Part shown: one piece after another, positions 21,609 through 32,229 of the stretch
Layout: each line of letters begins with the position of its first letter
Numbering within the stretch: the stretch's first letter is position 1
From: Rutpela maculata
Lineage: Eukaryota; Arthropoda; Insecta; Coleoptera; Cerambycidae
Assembly: GCA_936432065.2 (NCBI GenBank)
Contig: OW386285.2
Span: 42,277,920-42,341,919 of the forward strand
Direction of reading: 5' to 3'
Length of the DNA stretch: 64,000 bases
Position numbers and translations under genes: made by a program
The notes under the pieces: generated by a model
Database searches by the model: none
The model's input: only the letters and a program-made list of their open reading frames with translations
What the model was told of the DNA's origin: nothing

Positions 21609-23239
21609 CCCAATAGTGCCTATTGTATGATTTATCATACAGAGGTTAGGTTGTCTCTAATGAAGAGTAAACAAATCGAGTGTGATAAATTCAGTGATTT
21701 TATTCATCTAAAGTGTTATTTGCATATATAGACAATAAGCTTAGGACAAAAATTCGATAGTTTTATACTTGAGTAAGTTAAAACTGAGCGTTCTATAACC
21801 AGTAAATTTCTACGCAGCACAAAATGAGCTCACGGTAAGATTATGTTTCACAATTTTCATTTGGAAGTAATTTATTTGACTTTTATTCATGTAATAATTC
21901 TTTAACTTATTATAGGATGTAATTATAGCATTTCATAGTTATATCAATTCTTTCTGTAATTGCAGCAGCGGAAAAAACTTTTCGTATGATATATCATACG
22001 GTAGGCAGATGGCAGTATGAATGTTAGTTTTGTTTCAACTTCTTTTTCATTAAATGAGGCTATGGAGTCTTATTTTGGCCGTAACAATATGAAGCAATTT
22101 ATAAAGGGAAAGCCTATTCGCTATGGCTTTAAGTTTTGGTGCCTCACAACCTCCCAGGGGTACTTATTGAAATTCAACCCCTGCCCTACACGGGCAGTGG
22201 GGATAAAATCAAGGGTAAAACTTTGGGATCCAGTGTCACCGAGAAACTTTGTATGAGATATATTCCCCCGCATTCGACCATATATTTGGATAATTTTTTC
22301 AACCCCTTACCATTACTTGAGCTTCTGCAAAATAATGAAATTCAATGTATTGGTACCATCTGCTCTGACCGTATAGAGAAAGCTGCTTCAAAAGAGCTGC
22401 AAAAAGAAAAACGAGGGACTTCTCATATTCTGATTGACTCTAATAGTGGTATTTAACTCACCAGATGGCATGACAATAGTCAAGTGAATATCGCAACCAA
22501 CATCAAAAACAAAGACATTTGTTTGACAAAAGGCACGTGCAAAAGATGATCTAAACAACAAAGGAAGCAAGTTGATGTGGATCAACCGACACTTATAAGT
22601 CTCTATAACCAAGGAATGGGAGGTGTGGATATGTTCGATAAAATGAGAGGACTATCGTATACGAATCAGATCTCGCAAATGGTATTGCTTTTGCTCTGAA
22701 TGGATCGGTCATCAATATGTGGCTTCTTTATCATTTTGTCTATCCAAAAATGTCCCTTCTGCAGTTTTTGAGGAGAATTGTCCTCACAACTTTAACTGCC
22801 CCTGAACATTTAGCTGGCCTCAAACCAAAATGTAATAGAAATATATTGAAAGAGGTCAGGTATGATAAAACTGATCACTTGATTGATAAAATTTCTACAC
22901 AAGACGTTGTGGTTATTGTACAAAATATTCTTGTGTCAAATGTAACACAGGATTACATCCAGACATATGCTTTCGAAGATATCATACCCCTTCTATGTGA
23001 TATATTCTGCTATTTTCTCTTAAATTTATTGAATATTTTGTATTATAATAAATAATATTTTTTGATAATATTCTACATGTATATTCCTATGGTATGATAT
23101 ATCATACGTCAAAAAAATCGGTGAAATTGCACAGCAATAAATAAAATGTGATTTGGGGGATACTGACAAGCCCTAAATGAAGGTCAATCAATATTTTTTT
23201 CAAAAGTTTTCCAAAAAAAATTACTCGGGCACTATTGGG
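21609..23239 (+). mobile_element. piggyBac-family transposon with TTAA target site
   Basis: The ends CCCAATAGTGCC (21609) and GGCACTATTGGG (ending 23239) are perfect 12-bp inverted repeats starting with the CCC typical of piggyBac. Both are bordered by TTAA (21605-21608 and 23240-23243), the diagnostic piggyBac target. The interior holds the C-terminal two thirds of a transposase in the correct orientation. At 1.63 kb it is shorter than a complete element of about 2.5 kb, so an internal deletion removed the N-terminal coding part. Palindromes of type GTATGATATATCATAC occur at 21625-21640 (one mismatch), 21983-22000 and 23092-23107, possibly protein-binding sites. Confidence 0.92.
22017..23055 (+). 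pseudogene. piggyBac transposase, N-terminally deleted and frameshifted
   Basis: The family cuts and pastes DNA at TTAA using a DDD active site. Visible pieces in order are ESYFGRNNMKQFIKGKPIRY with GFKFWCLTT (22017-22150), TIYLDNFFNPLPLLELL (within 22136-22456), VDVDQPTLISLYNQGMGGVD (about 22573-22632) and NMWLLYHFVYPKMSLLQF (about 22714-22770). These are hallmark blocks of the piggyBac core, including the LDNFF and GGVD motifs. Frame changes occur near 22140, at 22456 (stop) and near 22640-22700. The C-terminal cysteine-rich domain of functional transposases is not evident before the stop at 23055. A possible first exon, ATGAGCTCACG followed by GTAAGA, lies at 21823. Not functional. Confidence 0.88.
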
Positions 23240-23243
23240 TTAA

Positions 23244-23983
23244 TGTCGCATGGTCGGCGTATTAAATAAAATACCCATTGCTATGAACATTACTTCATCT
23301 GCCACTCACAGCGTTAAAAAAAGCACTTTTACCTCTGTTGTTAATGGCAATGCACAGCCGTCTAAGAAGTCAAGCTTTAAAGTGGTGAAATGAGTTAAGA
23401 AATGTCATGTTTTTCTGACGTTTGGAAAAACAAAATTATCAAAAAAATGTGACGGAGCACGAGTTCTGTCTTTTACATACAATTCCATTAGTTTGACATT
23501 TTGACAGAACTAAGACGTCACCAAAGCACACTTTTCAATAAATACAATTTTTCCTTTCCAAATTGAGTTTGTTGTCAAAGAATTCTTGAAATCTTTCAAT
23601 TCTCTCGAAAACGGTTGGAATTATCAAGTTCTATCATGTGTACTTTTTTCCGTGGAAACGACTCCTGCATGAGATTTTCTCATCAAAAATGCCACAACGT
23701 TTCGTAGAAAAAAAGAGAAAAAATAGTCATCGTCAGGTATAGCACATAATGTGCCCTCTATGGACTAGCGTGATGTGATACATAAATTATTGTTTCTTAG
23801 CTTAAGAAATGTTTCCTTACTAAATTGGGAGATCAGTCAAAATGTAGTTGATATTTTGCAAAAAAAAATTTCAATTTTTTTCCACAGCAACAATTTACTA
23901 AAGCATGTTTGGTTATATCCTCATAGTTTGATCCAAAGAATATACCCTTGAACTATGGCCTATTATTAATGGTCCACCCTGTG
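23244..23983. other. Spacer between piggyBac and mariner copies
   Basis: No gene was found. A GTGACGGAGCACG word near 23450 resembles the tandem unit of 21.0-21.4 kb, so part of this spacer may be related DNA on the other side of the piggyBac insertion. Confidence 0.4.
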
Positions 23984-23985
23984 TA

Positions 23986-25936
23986 TACAGGGTGCCCCAA
24001 CCAAAAGTAGGCACCCTGAATAACTTTGGAGATAAAATTTTTTTGAAAAATTGGTGAAACACGTCGACATTGTTTCCAAAGGGGACATATTTTAATGTAA
24101 TACTTGTACACCTATCATCAGCCCTCTACCCTACACGGCCACCTCCCTCAAAGAATTAAATGGCAAGGGGGGGAGGGTCGAGTGATACATAATTTGAAAG
24201 GTCTATCAATTCCCTACATAACTGTGTATTTTCTTTAACTTTTATCGATTCGTTCCTGAGAAATAATTGTTTCATTATTTTAGGTTCGAGAAATAAAAAT
24301 AAAAGAAGCAGTTTAAATTATCGTATGTAATGTTCAAAATGACCCCCACCGACTTCCATACAGTAGTATAATCTGCCTTGAAATTCTGTACGAACATTCC
24401 TGAACACATCTGGAGTCAATAAACGGCATTCTCGAACAATTCTTTCACGTAACTCTTCCAGAGATGCGGGTTTTGTTGCAAATACCTTCGATTTCAAATG
24501 TCCCCACAGAAAGAGATCCAAAGGAGCTAAATCGGGTGACCTAGTGGGCTACTCCACAGCACCTCTTCTTCCAATCCATCGCTAAGGAAACCGATTATCC
24601 AAAGATTGATGAACTGCTATAGAAAAATGTGGGGGTGCCCCATCCTGTTGAAAAGACAGTTCGCCCTCTAAAAGATTATCGTCTTCTTCGAGGATTAGGG
24701 TAATCATTGGGTCGATGTTATTTTCTAACAGATCGAGGTACCTTTCGCCATTTAAATTGTCAGGAATAAAAAACGGCCCGACAATGTGATCCCCTAAGAT
24801 GCCAGCCTAAATATTTAACTTCTGAGGCCTTTGAGGTATGAGTTTCCATGAACAAATGTGGATCGGCTTCACTCCAATACCTACAATTGTGCCTGTTTAC
24901 CTCCCCATTTAACTGAAATGTCGATTCATCAGAAAGACACATTTTGTACAGTAGATTGGCATTACCGTTTAGTTGTTCACTAAAAATCTCACAGAATTCA
25001 AGCCGACGATCGGAATCATCTTCGTTTAATTCATGTACCAATTAAAATTTATATGGATGAAATTTGTGAGCCTTCAGAATTCGATGAACACTGCTTCGTG
25101 ATACACCGGAAGCCTCAGCTACTTTCCTGATCGATTGAGTATTATCCATTTGCAAATGACCCAGAACTGCCACTTCGACTGCTTCATTCCTAATCGGTCG
25201 CTGAGGTTCATGCTTTTTGTTTCATACAGAACCTGTTTCCATAAATTTTTTCAATAATTGTAAAACATACTGAGAACCAACCATTCTATCTTCTATCTGG
25301 GTGATTTCCATTGAATATGCGCTACGTAGCTCTAGCACAATTATCGTTTTTAAAATAAATGCTGACAATTTATATTCTTTCCTGAAGGGTATAAACCATT
25401 TTGAGAACTCACTCTTGTAAAATGTATCTCGATTTAAAATTGGTCGTGAACAAATAAATGTTCAAGGACTAATCAAATTACTTATGAGTCTTTTAATATT
25501 CTAAAACTAAACGGACAAGGAAAGTGTTTTTTGTCGAAAAAACTCGTGTTGTTTTGAGAGCACTAACAAATGTAGTTTTTTTTATAAATTCCAATACCCA
25601 GTGGCATGTATTTTAGATTTTTTAAACGAATTCGATTGAGTGTAATCATCTAAAATAAAATTATTTTCCTTATGAACGAATCGATAAAAGTAAAAAAATA
25701 TACAGTTATGTAGGAAATTGAAAGACCTTTCAAAAGATGTATCACTCGATCCCCCTTGCCATTTGAATTTTTTGAGGGGGTGGCCGTGTAGGGTAGAGGG
25801 ATGATGATAGATATACAAGTATTACATTAAAATATGTCCCCCTTGGAAACAAGGTAGACGTGTTTCACCAATTTTTCAAAAAAATTTTATCTCCAAAGTT
25901 ATTCAGGGTGCCTACTTTTTGTTGGGACACCATGTA
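23986..25936 (-). mobile_element. Tc1/mariner-type transposon, ~1.95 kb
   Basis: The left end TACAGGGTGCCCCAAC is mirrored by the right end GTTGGGACACCATGTA. Long imperfect arms continue inward and include the ATAACTTTGGAGATAAAATT block (about 24012-24031) and its complement near 25890-25909, and a second mirrored block around 24120-24220 and 25720-25810. A TA precedes the left end (23984-23985); the right flank is mutated. The minus-strand transposase between the arms occupies most of the element. The size is near that of a complete family member, so this is an almost full-length but inactivated copy. Confidence 0.85.
24318..25330 (-). pseudogene. Mariner-type transposase, few disabling mutations
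   Basis: From about 25313 downward the minus strand reads MEITQIEDRMVGSQYVLQLL, then a helix-turn-helix block SIRKVAEASGVSRSSVHRIL (about 25130-25071), LSDESTFQLNGEVNRHNCRY with the first catalytic Asp (25041-24760 piece), a GPFFIPDNLNGERYLDLLEN block in a shifted frame, FQQDGAPPHF with the second Asp, and SPDLAPLDLFLWGHLKSKVF, giving a third Asp about 36 residues after the second. It ends EFQGRLYYC...HFEHYIR at 24318. Damage visible: stops near 25230, 25042, 24583 and 24558, and a frameshift near 24800. The D-D-D order and the NRHNCRYW motif fit insect mariner relatives. Inactive, but young enough to read end to end. Confidence 0.87.
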
Positions 25937-25984
25937 CATAAACATATACATGCACAAATATACACATTAAAATACACTAAAAAT

Positions 25985-26400
25985 TGAGATAAAACTGTCC
26001 ATTATTTTGATATCAGTGCCTTTAAAATTTAAAAATTCATGTATACTATAAAAACACTCTTTTATTAAAAAAATTTTATTCACTGTTTATATTTCACCTC
26101 TGGTAAAGCTTTTACCCAATTTGGAATTTTATTAAAAAATGTAGGGCCGTAGCAATTAAAGCCGTAATCACTTGACTTAAGTCTATTAAAATCTACCACT
26201 AAACTATGTTGAGTCCACGTATTGTATTTGTGAATATTCTTATGTTTTCTGTATTGGTGTATATTTTTATAAATATATATATTGAAAAATGTATAGTGCT
26301 GGAAACGTTAAAATTCCTAATTCAATAAATTTATCTCATACATCCTATTTCTATATCCACGATTTGTAATTATCCTGATAGTTGTTCTCTGAAATCCGAA
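25985..26400 (-). pseudogene. LINE reverse transcriptase C-terminal relic
   Basis: On the minus strand a decayed frame reads IPQANTIFGFQRTTIRIITN, then RGYRNRM, and further on FNCYGPTFFNKIPNW. This matches the usual C-terminal tail of LINE ORF2 proteins (a thumb-like segment followed by the variable tail). There are at least three stops. Its 3' part (about 25985-26150) is related to 8575-8740, so the same family is present twice in the window in old copies. Confidence 0.6.
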
Positions 26401-27542
26401 AATTGTGTTAGCTTGCGGAATGGCATTAAAATTGGTAGTCAGGTATTTTAGAAGTAGCTGACAACGAATCTGAAATCAAAAGTTGAGAATTCAAAATGAC
26501 GAAAACAATGCAATATTTTTGGAGATTTATATGAAAGATACTTCATGGTGATTTCAGGATTCTCAGATAAGGAGCCTAATGGTAAAGTTTAAAAGTCACA
26601 ACAACGGGTATTTTACTGTGTAGAAGCTAAATAAGGAGGCCACTAAAGCCGGTAAAAAAAAAATTGAAAAAAAAAATTGAAAAAAAAAAAATTAAACCGG
26701 CTTCAAAAAGATACCTAAAAATATTAATAAAATTTCGCCATCGCCCCAGTTAATTAACCTTTATTACCTAATATCGTTACTGAGGTCGGTGTAAGAATCG
26801 ACAAATAACGAACATATTTTTAACCGACTTTAGGTAATAGGTATTGTCTTAGGATATGTTTGGTTTAAATTCTTGGTGTAATGTTTCTGCCTTAGATTAT
26901 GTTTGGTTTATAGTTTTTAGTTTAGAGTTATTGCTATAAATTTCTTGCCTTAAGTTATGTCAGATTCAATATTCTTGTTTTAAAGGTCTTGATCTTAGGT
27001 ATTTATTATATTATTAGCAGATAAAAAAAAAAGAAATATTAATATGACCTACTCAAGGTTATGTTCAAAATTAATGGAGGACTGAATTGCATATTTATGA
27101 TTGATATATTAATGTATGGCAGCCATATTGGATATATATTTGAAAATTTCAGAAAATGTGTTCCTTTTAATATTTTTTAATAATTCTTAGGAATAGCCTA
27201 TTTAGTTTAATGCATTTAATTTGTTTTATCATCTTATTGCCGGCATATTGGATCCGCCATCTTGAATTTCTTCTTGGAACTTAAAATTTGGGCTATGTTA
27301 AATTGAAAGTACTTATCAGAAATATTCAAAACTTCTCAGCATAAACTTTAACAAAAATATTTCATTTTTCATAATTTTTTAGCATTTTATAGCCGTCATT
27401 GGTTCCGCCATCTTGCAGGTTGGTTTATGACAATTTGGATATCAGATTCGTAATGAGCCACCTCAAAAATCCCTGACTAACAAGATTTATTTAAATTGGA
27501 TAAGAAAATTTTTTTTATTAAGATTTAAATAAAAACTGCTGC
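26401..27542. other. Dispersed-repeat DNA without gene
   Basis: Recurring non-coding phrases (AATCTGAAATCAAAA, GGATCCGCCATCTTG, CAGTTAATTAACC) also appear near 7.6, 33.4-33.9 and 40.1 kb. An A-rich run with AAAAATTG units lies at 26655-26695. No element borders could be set. Confidence 0.45.
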
Positions 27543-28255
27543 CCAGGGAATCACTACTTCCACATCCATATTTTTTATCCAAGTCACTCACAACGAAAAA
27601 ATTTTGTATGTGGAAATAATTGTTTATGGAACTTTAATAATATAATATTTGAAATCCTCTACCCCAAAAACCCATAAAACGATACCCCACATCGGTAGCG
27701 GGGTGGGGGTGGTGATAAGGGGTGGAAGTGGGGGTGGATGAAGTAAAAAAATATTTTGAGGTTTCTGGTTCTTGTACACACCCTAAATCACATTTTTTTT
27801 CATTGCCTTTAATAATGAGGTGGGGGTGGTAATGAGGGTGGCTAATGCCAAAATTTTTTCTGGGACCTTAGCTACTCTTGTATATACTAAATACCAATTT
27901 TATGGACTCTTAACCTGCTTGATTTACCTATTTTCCCCAAATTTACCCCAACCCTTCGACGGAACAAGATGAAAATATAATCTAGTTCTAGATCTCGTTA
28001 AAGTACATATGTGTACCAAATTTCAAGTCAAACGGTTTCAGAGTAAACGTGCGCACAAAAAAGTTACAGACAGACAGACCGACAAACAGACAGACCGACA
28101 GACAGACAGACAGACCGCCAGACAGATCGACAGACAGACATTTTTTTCGCTCAAACTTAAAATCTCGACGTTTTGTGTCATTCTAAGCCTATTTGAACAA
28201 TAAAAATTTTTAAATTTTTTTTTGTCGTTACTATACTTCCACTAGATGTGGAAGT
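27543..28255 (+). mobile_element. Hairpin-ended repeat, TACTTCCAC family, copy 1
   Basis: The left edge is GGGAATCACTACTTCCACAT and the right edge is TACTTCCACTAGATGTGGAA, followed by GTA. The right edge is itself a perfect 9-bp-stem hairpin. The interior contains (GACA)n and a CAAATTTCAAGTCAAACGG block. The same edges and interior recur in the opposite orientation at 52788-53105 and 53325-53815. It has no ORF of significance. A terminal hairpin with little TIR structure could indicate a Helitron-like or other non-autonomous element; the class is not determined. Confidence 0.62.
28055..28140 (+). repeat. (GACA)n microsatellite
   Basis: About 20 copies of GACA/GACC-type tetramers within the hairpin-ended repeat. 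The 63-residue frame across it encodes a low-complexity peptide and is not a gene. Confidence 0.88.
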
Positions 28256-28916
28256 AAAAATGGCCATTTTGGCTAAGCTCAATAATTTTGGTTAGCATAA
28301 TTCAAAAATCGACTCTCTTACGTTTTTTAGAACTTAAATAACGAGTATTTAAAAAAAATATATCTCAATCGGTTGCGAAACATGTGCTCTAGATAATTTT
28401 GAAGTGTCTTTTTTGAAGGCAGTTATACCGCGCATCCTTAAATCTTGGCTCTAATAATATTCTTAAATCAAATGGAACACTACAATGCCAACTACGGTAA
28501 GTAGGAAGATGGCTGGATGTCTCACTTATTTCGAAATATGAACAATCGGAAATTGTGAAATAAATGATTCATGTATAGTTGGAAATTTTTAAAATTTACA
28601 TACAAATACCATGTAATTAACAGATTTTCTTGAGGAGGTGCGCCTTATATTAAAAGAACACTAAAGCAATTATTCGTAGAAGAATCGAACAACGATACGG
28701 GTGTCGGTATTTGTTATGGAACGTAAGGAAGTTCTGTTAAAAAGAATTGATGATATTCCTTTCTCTCGAGCCTTTTCTTAAACATTTTTTGTGGATAATA
28801 TACAAGGTGGTAATATTTGAGTTGACAGAGTGACTATTTTCGAGTTATTTTTATTTAAGTTATGACTTATGACAAATTTTGAAGACAAACCAGATAACTT
28901 TTACTCCATTTCTCTA
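28256..28916. other. Interval without gene
   Basis: No recognisable coding motif. This is the 5' target side of the R1-like insertion at 28929. Confidence 0.4.
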
Positions 28917-28928
28917 GGTACCAAATCT

Positions 28929-30110
28929 TTACGGCGTTCTGAAAAAAATAATGCCGGAGGAGACCTGGGTCGTAGGTTTTGCCGAAGACATTGCTCTAGT
29001 GCTAGTAGCAGCAGAGCAGAAGTACTAGCCTCCAAGGGAGGTGACGCTTTGGAGATCATAGACCCATGGATGTAACGCCATTACTTAGAGCTTGTCCCCC
29101 CCAAAAAAAATGAGGCGGTTATCCTCAAAGGGAAAAGGGAAAGAAGCCAGATATCAGTTTTCAACTGAGAGACGTACAAATTGTTCCGAAGAAACACGTG
29201 AAGGACCTAGGAATAATAATCGACGACAAGGGGACATTCGCCGAACACATTAAGTATACGATCAAGAACATAAAAGCAAATATAGCATCACTTTCGAGAG
29301 TTATGCCCAATATAAAAGGACCTGGCAGCAAAAAGAGGGAAGTTTTATAATACAGAGTGACAGAGTCAATACTAACGTATGGCGCTCCGATATGGCACGT
29401 GGCTATAGGGAGAAGACAGGATAGACAAGTGCTAATAAGCACCGAAAAGAAACCTCTATTAAGGCCTGATACTTTCACCTCCCGTTAAATTTATTCTCCA
29501 GATAATTTCCTTGGATATAATTGTGTCAGTAATTGTTGTCATGCGATATTTCTATAAAATAGAATTAAAGGGAGCTGTTATGGGACGATATCTGCAAGCG
29601 CAACCCAAGTAGTAGCAGGGATACTTCTCATAGACCTTTTAATAGATGAAAGGAGAAGACTATATGAAAGAGAAAACGGTACGCTACAAGACAAGAAAGA
29701 GGAGAGAGAGACCAGTCTGGGGAGATGGCAGGTGCGGTGGACGGACACGCTGGGAGTAGCTCAGTGGAAAAAGTTCTCATACACGACGTGAGGAAATAGG
29801 TCAAGTGCCGACATAGGCACACAGACTATCTTACAACTGGATGTTGACTGGACTCGGATCCTTTAAGGTCTATACGTGCAGGATAGGCAAGGCAGAAGAG
29901 GAGATATGTGCTTACTGCGAACACGGTCACAGTAGCATATACAATGTTCGAATGTATTAGAAGAGCAACCGAAAGACAGAGGGTAAATCTTTAACAAAAT
30001 TATAGAAGAAATGATGGAGAACAGCGAAAAGTGGAGCTCAATAGAAAAATACATCTGAAAAGTAATGCAATCAAAAGAACAGGAAGACATGCAAAGGAGA
30101 CATGATAATT
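28929..30110 (+). pseudogene. R1-clade-like ORF2, from RT active site to C-terminus
   Basis: The reading starts YGVLKKIMPEETWVVGFAED at the truncation point. The catalytic [YF]ADD box appears as FAED, so the second position is mutated. Then come KDLGIIIDDKGTFAEHIK and SILTYGAPIWHVA (about 29200-29400), both typical of the R1 group, then QVVAGILLIDLLIDERRRLY (about 29608) and, in another frame, RIGKAEEEICAYCEHGHSSI (about 29883-29942), the Cys/His region at the ORF2 C-terminus. Several frameshifts and stops separate these. Reverse transcriptase acts with the upstream endonuclease domain, which is absent here. Confidence 0.82.
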
Positions 30111-30255
30111 AAGGCAGAATCTCCCGCATCCAGATGTATGCTGCAAAGCGATTCTGAGGTGTGAGAGTGAAGAGGTGGGGGTTCTTAGTGGATGGAAATC
30201 CCTCACTACCACGGACCGTGGTGTCTGAAAGATTTTCCCCCACCGAAAAAAAAAA
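28929..30255 (+). mobile_element. 5'-truncated R1-like LINE with ~12-bp TSD
   Basis: GGTACCAAATCT (28917-28928) precedes and GATACCAAATCT (30256-30267) follows the segment, 11 of 12 matching. The right copy comes directly after a run of A residues. The inserted DNA begins inside the reverse transcriptase and continues through the C-terminal region to a 3' UTR and A tail. It is therefore a typical 5'-truncated, target-primed non-LTR insertion on the plus strand. The coding part is described separately. Confidence 0.88.
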
Positions 30256-30267
30256 GATACCAAATCT

Positions 30268-31290
30268 CCAGAAATACAGGGACGACGTTGGATGTATTAG
30301 GCAAATATAGTTCGTGATATAGGGAATAAACTTCGATATACTATTGGCTATTGAAAGCAGAATGCATGGGGTGGTCGGCCAATGTCTTGTGTTGATCTAC
30401 GACAAGGCGTGGTTTACTTGCGCTGATACACGTTTACATATCACGAACTGCAATTGTCGAATCTGTATGTGTATAAGTGCATAAAAGTGTATACTTGACA
30501 ATATTAATTATCCTAAGTTAGTTTTATAATTTTGTTGTTCTAATGGTTTTTTCTCCCACTTTATTTTATATGAATAAAAAGTTTATTATAATAATAATTA
30601 TTACTAAATACAGCTTAGTTAGTGACAATGAAGTTCATTTTAAAATGAAATTAAAATATTTAATATAATTAGCAATGTCATTTTTATTATGACAACGATT
30701 AATTACAGTAATGTAACTACTTCTATCTCACTATATTGTTTCTCTTAATCCTTTTTGTAGATAAGAATAATTATAATTTCAATATAATTTTAATTAAAAA
30801 CAAGTTCTTATTAACCCAGATCTTCCTGACTCATTCAATAAAAATAATTGAAAATCAAATTTAATTATAGCAAATAAAAAACAAATTGTATACATTATAC
30901 TCTTCATGGTTTATTGAATTTTTATATAATTGTTGATTTAGGAAATCATTGCAGTTGTCTGAAACCAGTTTTTCAAGTATAATCATTACATTTTTCACTT
31001 TAACCATCTCCCGATGATTCCAGCTTAGTTGGCAAAGCTACTATGTATTATTTTTGTTTTACACAAATTTCTAAAAGGTTTCCTCTCACGTATTTGGTTT
31101 TATTGAAATGGTTAATAAAGGACCCAGCACAAATTCTTATATAAAAGTTGCTTCCGTTAAATTGGCTAAATTTTTGATATGTTCTATATTTTGGACCCCT
31201 GATCAAATGTCTCGATGGGTCGTAGGTCCCAAACCACCAGGGTTTCAAGATATTTGACATTTTATAAAAAATTTGACAGGTGAACGGTTT
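30268..31290. other. Interval without gene
   Basis: AT-rich DNA. A minus-strand frame at 31048-31260 has no known motif and overlaps sequence near a TACAGGG-type element end; it was not accepted as a gene. Confidence 0.4.
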
Positions 31291-32205
31291 GTAAGAACCG
31301 TTATAACTTTCTTCGTGTAGGAGATCCTCATTTGCTCTTTGGCATGTAGAAAGTACACAAGTGTTCCATTTTTCACGTTATATTTTGTCAAATTCAAACA
31401 TCAAAAACTTTTTTAATTTAAATGGAACACCCTGTATTTTTTATATCATGTTATGTAAAATTAAATTCTCTTTTCTCTAGTATAAGCATTGTAGTAAAGT
31501 TACAATTTTTTGAGATATTCACGATTTTCTTAAATATTCTAGAATTTTTAATAAAAAATGATATTAACTTAGCCATGATTAGACACAATCAATAATGTCA
31601 GTCTCTTATGTTAAAAAATACCAGCACTTTTAAATTACACCCACGAAGGCTTTTTAGATTTGTTTATTATTAAGTTATGTAAAATTAAATTCTCTTTTCT
31701 CTAGTATAAGCGCTTTTACAACTTTTATTCTTCATTTTATTAATGTCTACTCTTCGACATCCACTATTAATTCTCCTATTGCTGCTCCCCTGTTATCAAT
31801 TGTTCCTATTGCCGGCATCCTGGATGAAATAGAGGAGAGCTCGACTTGGATATTTTATACACTGTTGATGTCGTGCCCATCCTAGGAACCATACGACACT
31901 TGCTACATGTGCACAACAGCCCTGCAGGTGCAGTAATACTCTAAGAGAGTATCGTCTTCTCCATTCCCTATTGCATCATCTTCTCTATCATTTTCTTCTT
32001 CGTCAATTTGGAAAGATATGCATAGCTGATAGTGAATAGCATTTCCGTGTCGAGAACAGATCCTGAATCTAAGAAAACCTGGTTCATTTCTGAGCCTATC
32101 AAGTTGAAATACCTCGTCATTGGTATGGTCCAATTTATCGTGTTCTTTCTACGTGCCAAAGAACAAATGAGGATCTCCTACACGAAAAAAGTTAGAACAG
32201 TTGTA
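31291..32205. repeat. Inverted repeat of ~60 bp around a zinc-finger relic
   Basis: The block TAGGAGATCCTCATTTG with its flanks (31291-31352) is mirrored at 32146-32205. A separate mariner-type end, GGAACACCCTGTA, lies at about 31426-31438. A perfect 38-bp direct repeat occurs at 31450-31487 and 31674-31711. The spacer also holds the SWIM-like relic. The whole is probably a composite of old elements. Confidence 0.55.
31790..32135 (-). pseudogene. SWIM-type zinc-finger C-terminus of a mobile-element protein
   Basis: On the minus strand an acidic stretch (IDEEENDREDDAIGNGED) is followed by YYCTCRA and, after a small deletion that shifts the frame, CCAHVASVVWFLGWARHQQC and IKYPSRALL. The CxC...CxH arrangement followed by a hydrophobic helix is the SWIM zinc-finger pattern. 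As I recall, it sits near the C-terminus of many uncharacterised insect and other animal proteins linked to transposons. The frameshift falls within the zinc-binding loop and removes the spacing residues, so this copy is dead. The upstream portion FLRFRICSRHGNAIHYQLCI fits the same reading. It lies inside the inverted repeat 31291-32205. Confidence 0.62.
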
Positions 32206-32229
32206 AACGCAGTGAATAAATATACGAAA

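Noticed and set aside
28009..28203. Frame with TDRQTDRQ repeats.
   Set aside because: It is the translation of the (GACA)n microsatellite.
30000..30263. Minus-strand open frames of 75 and 87 codons.
   Set aside because: They are antisense shadows of the R1-like LINE 3' region.
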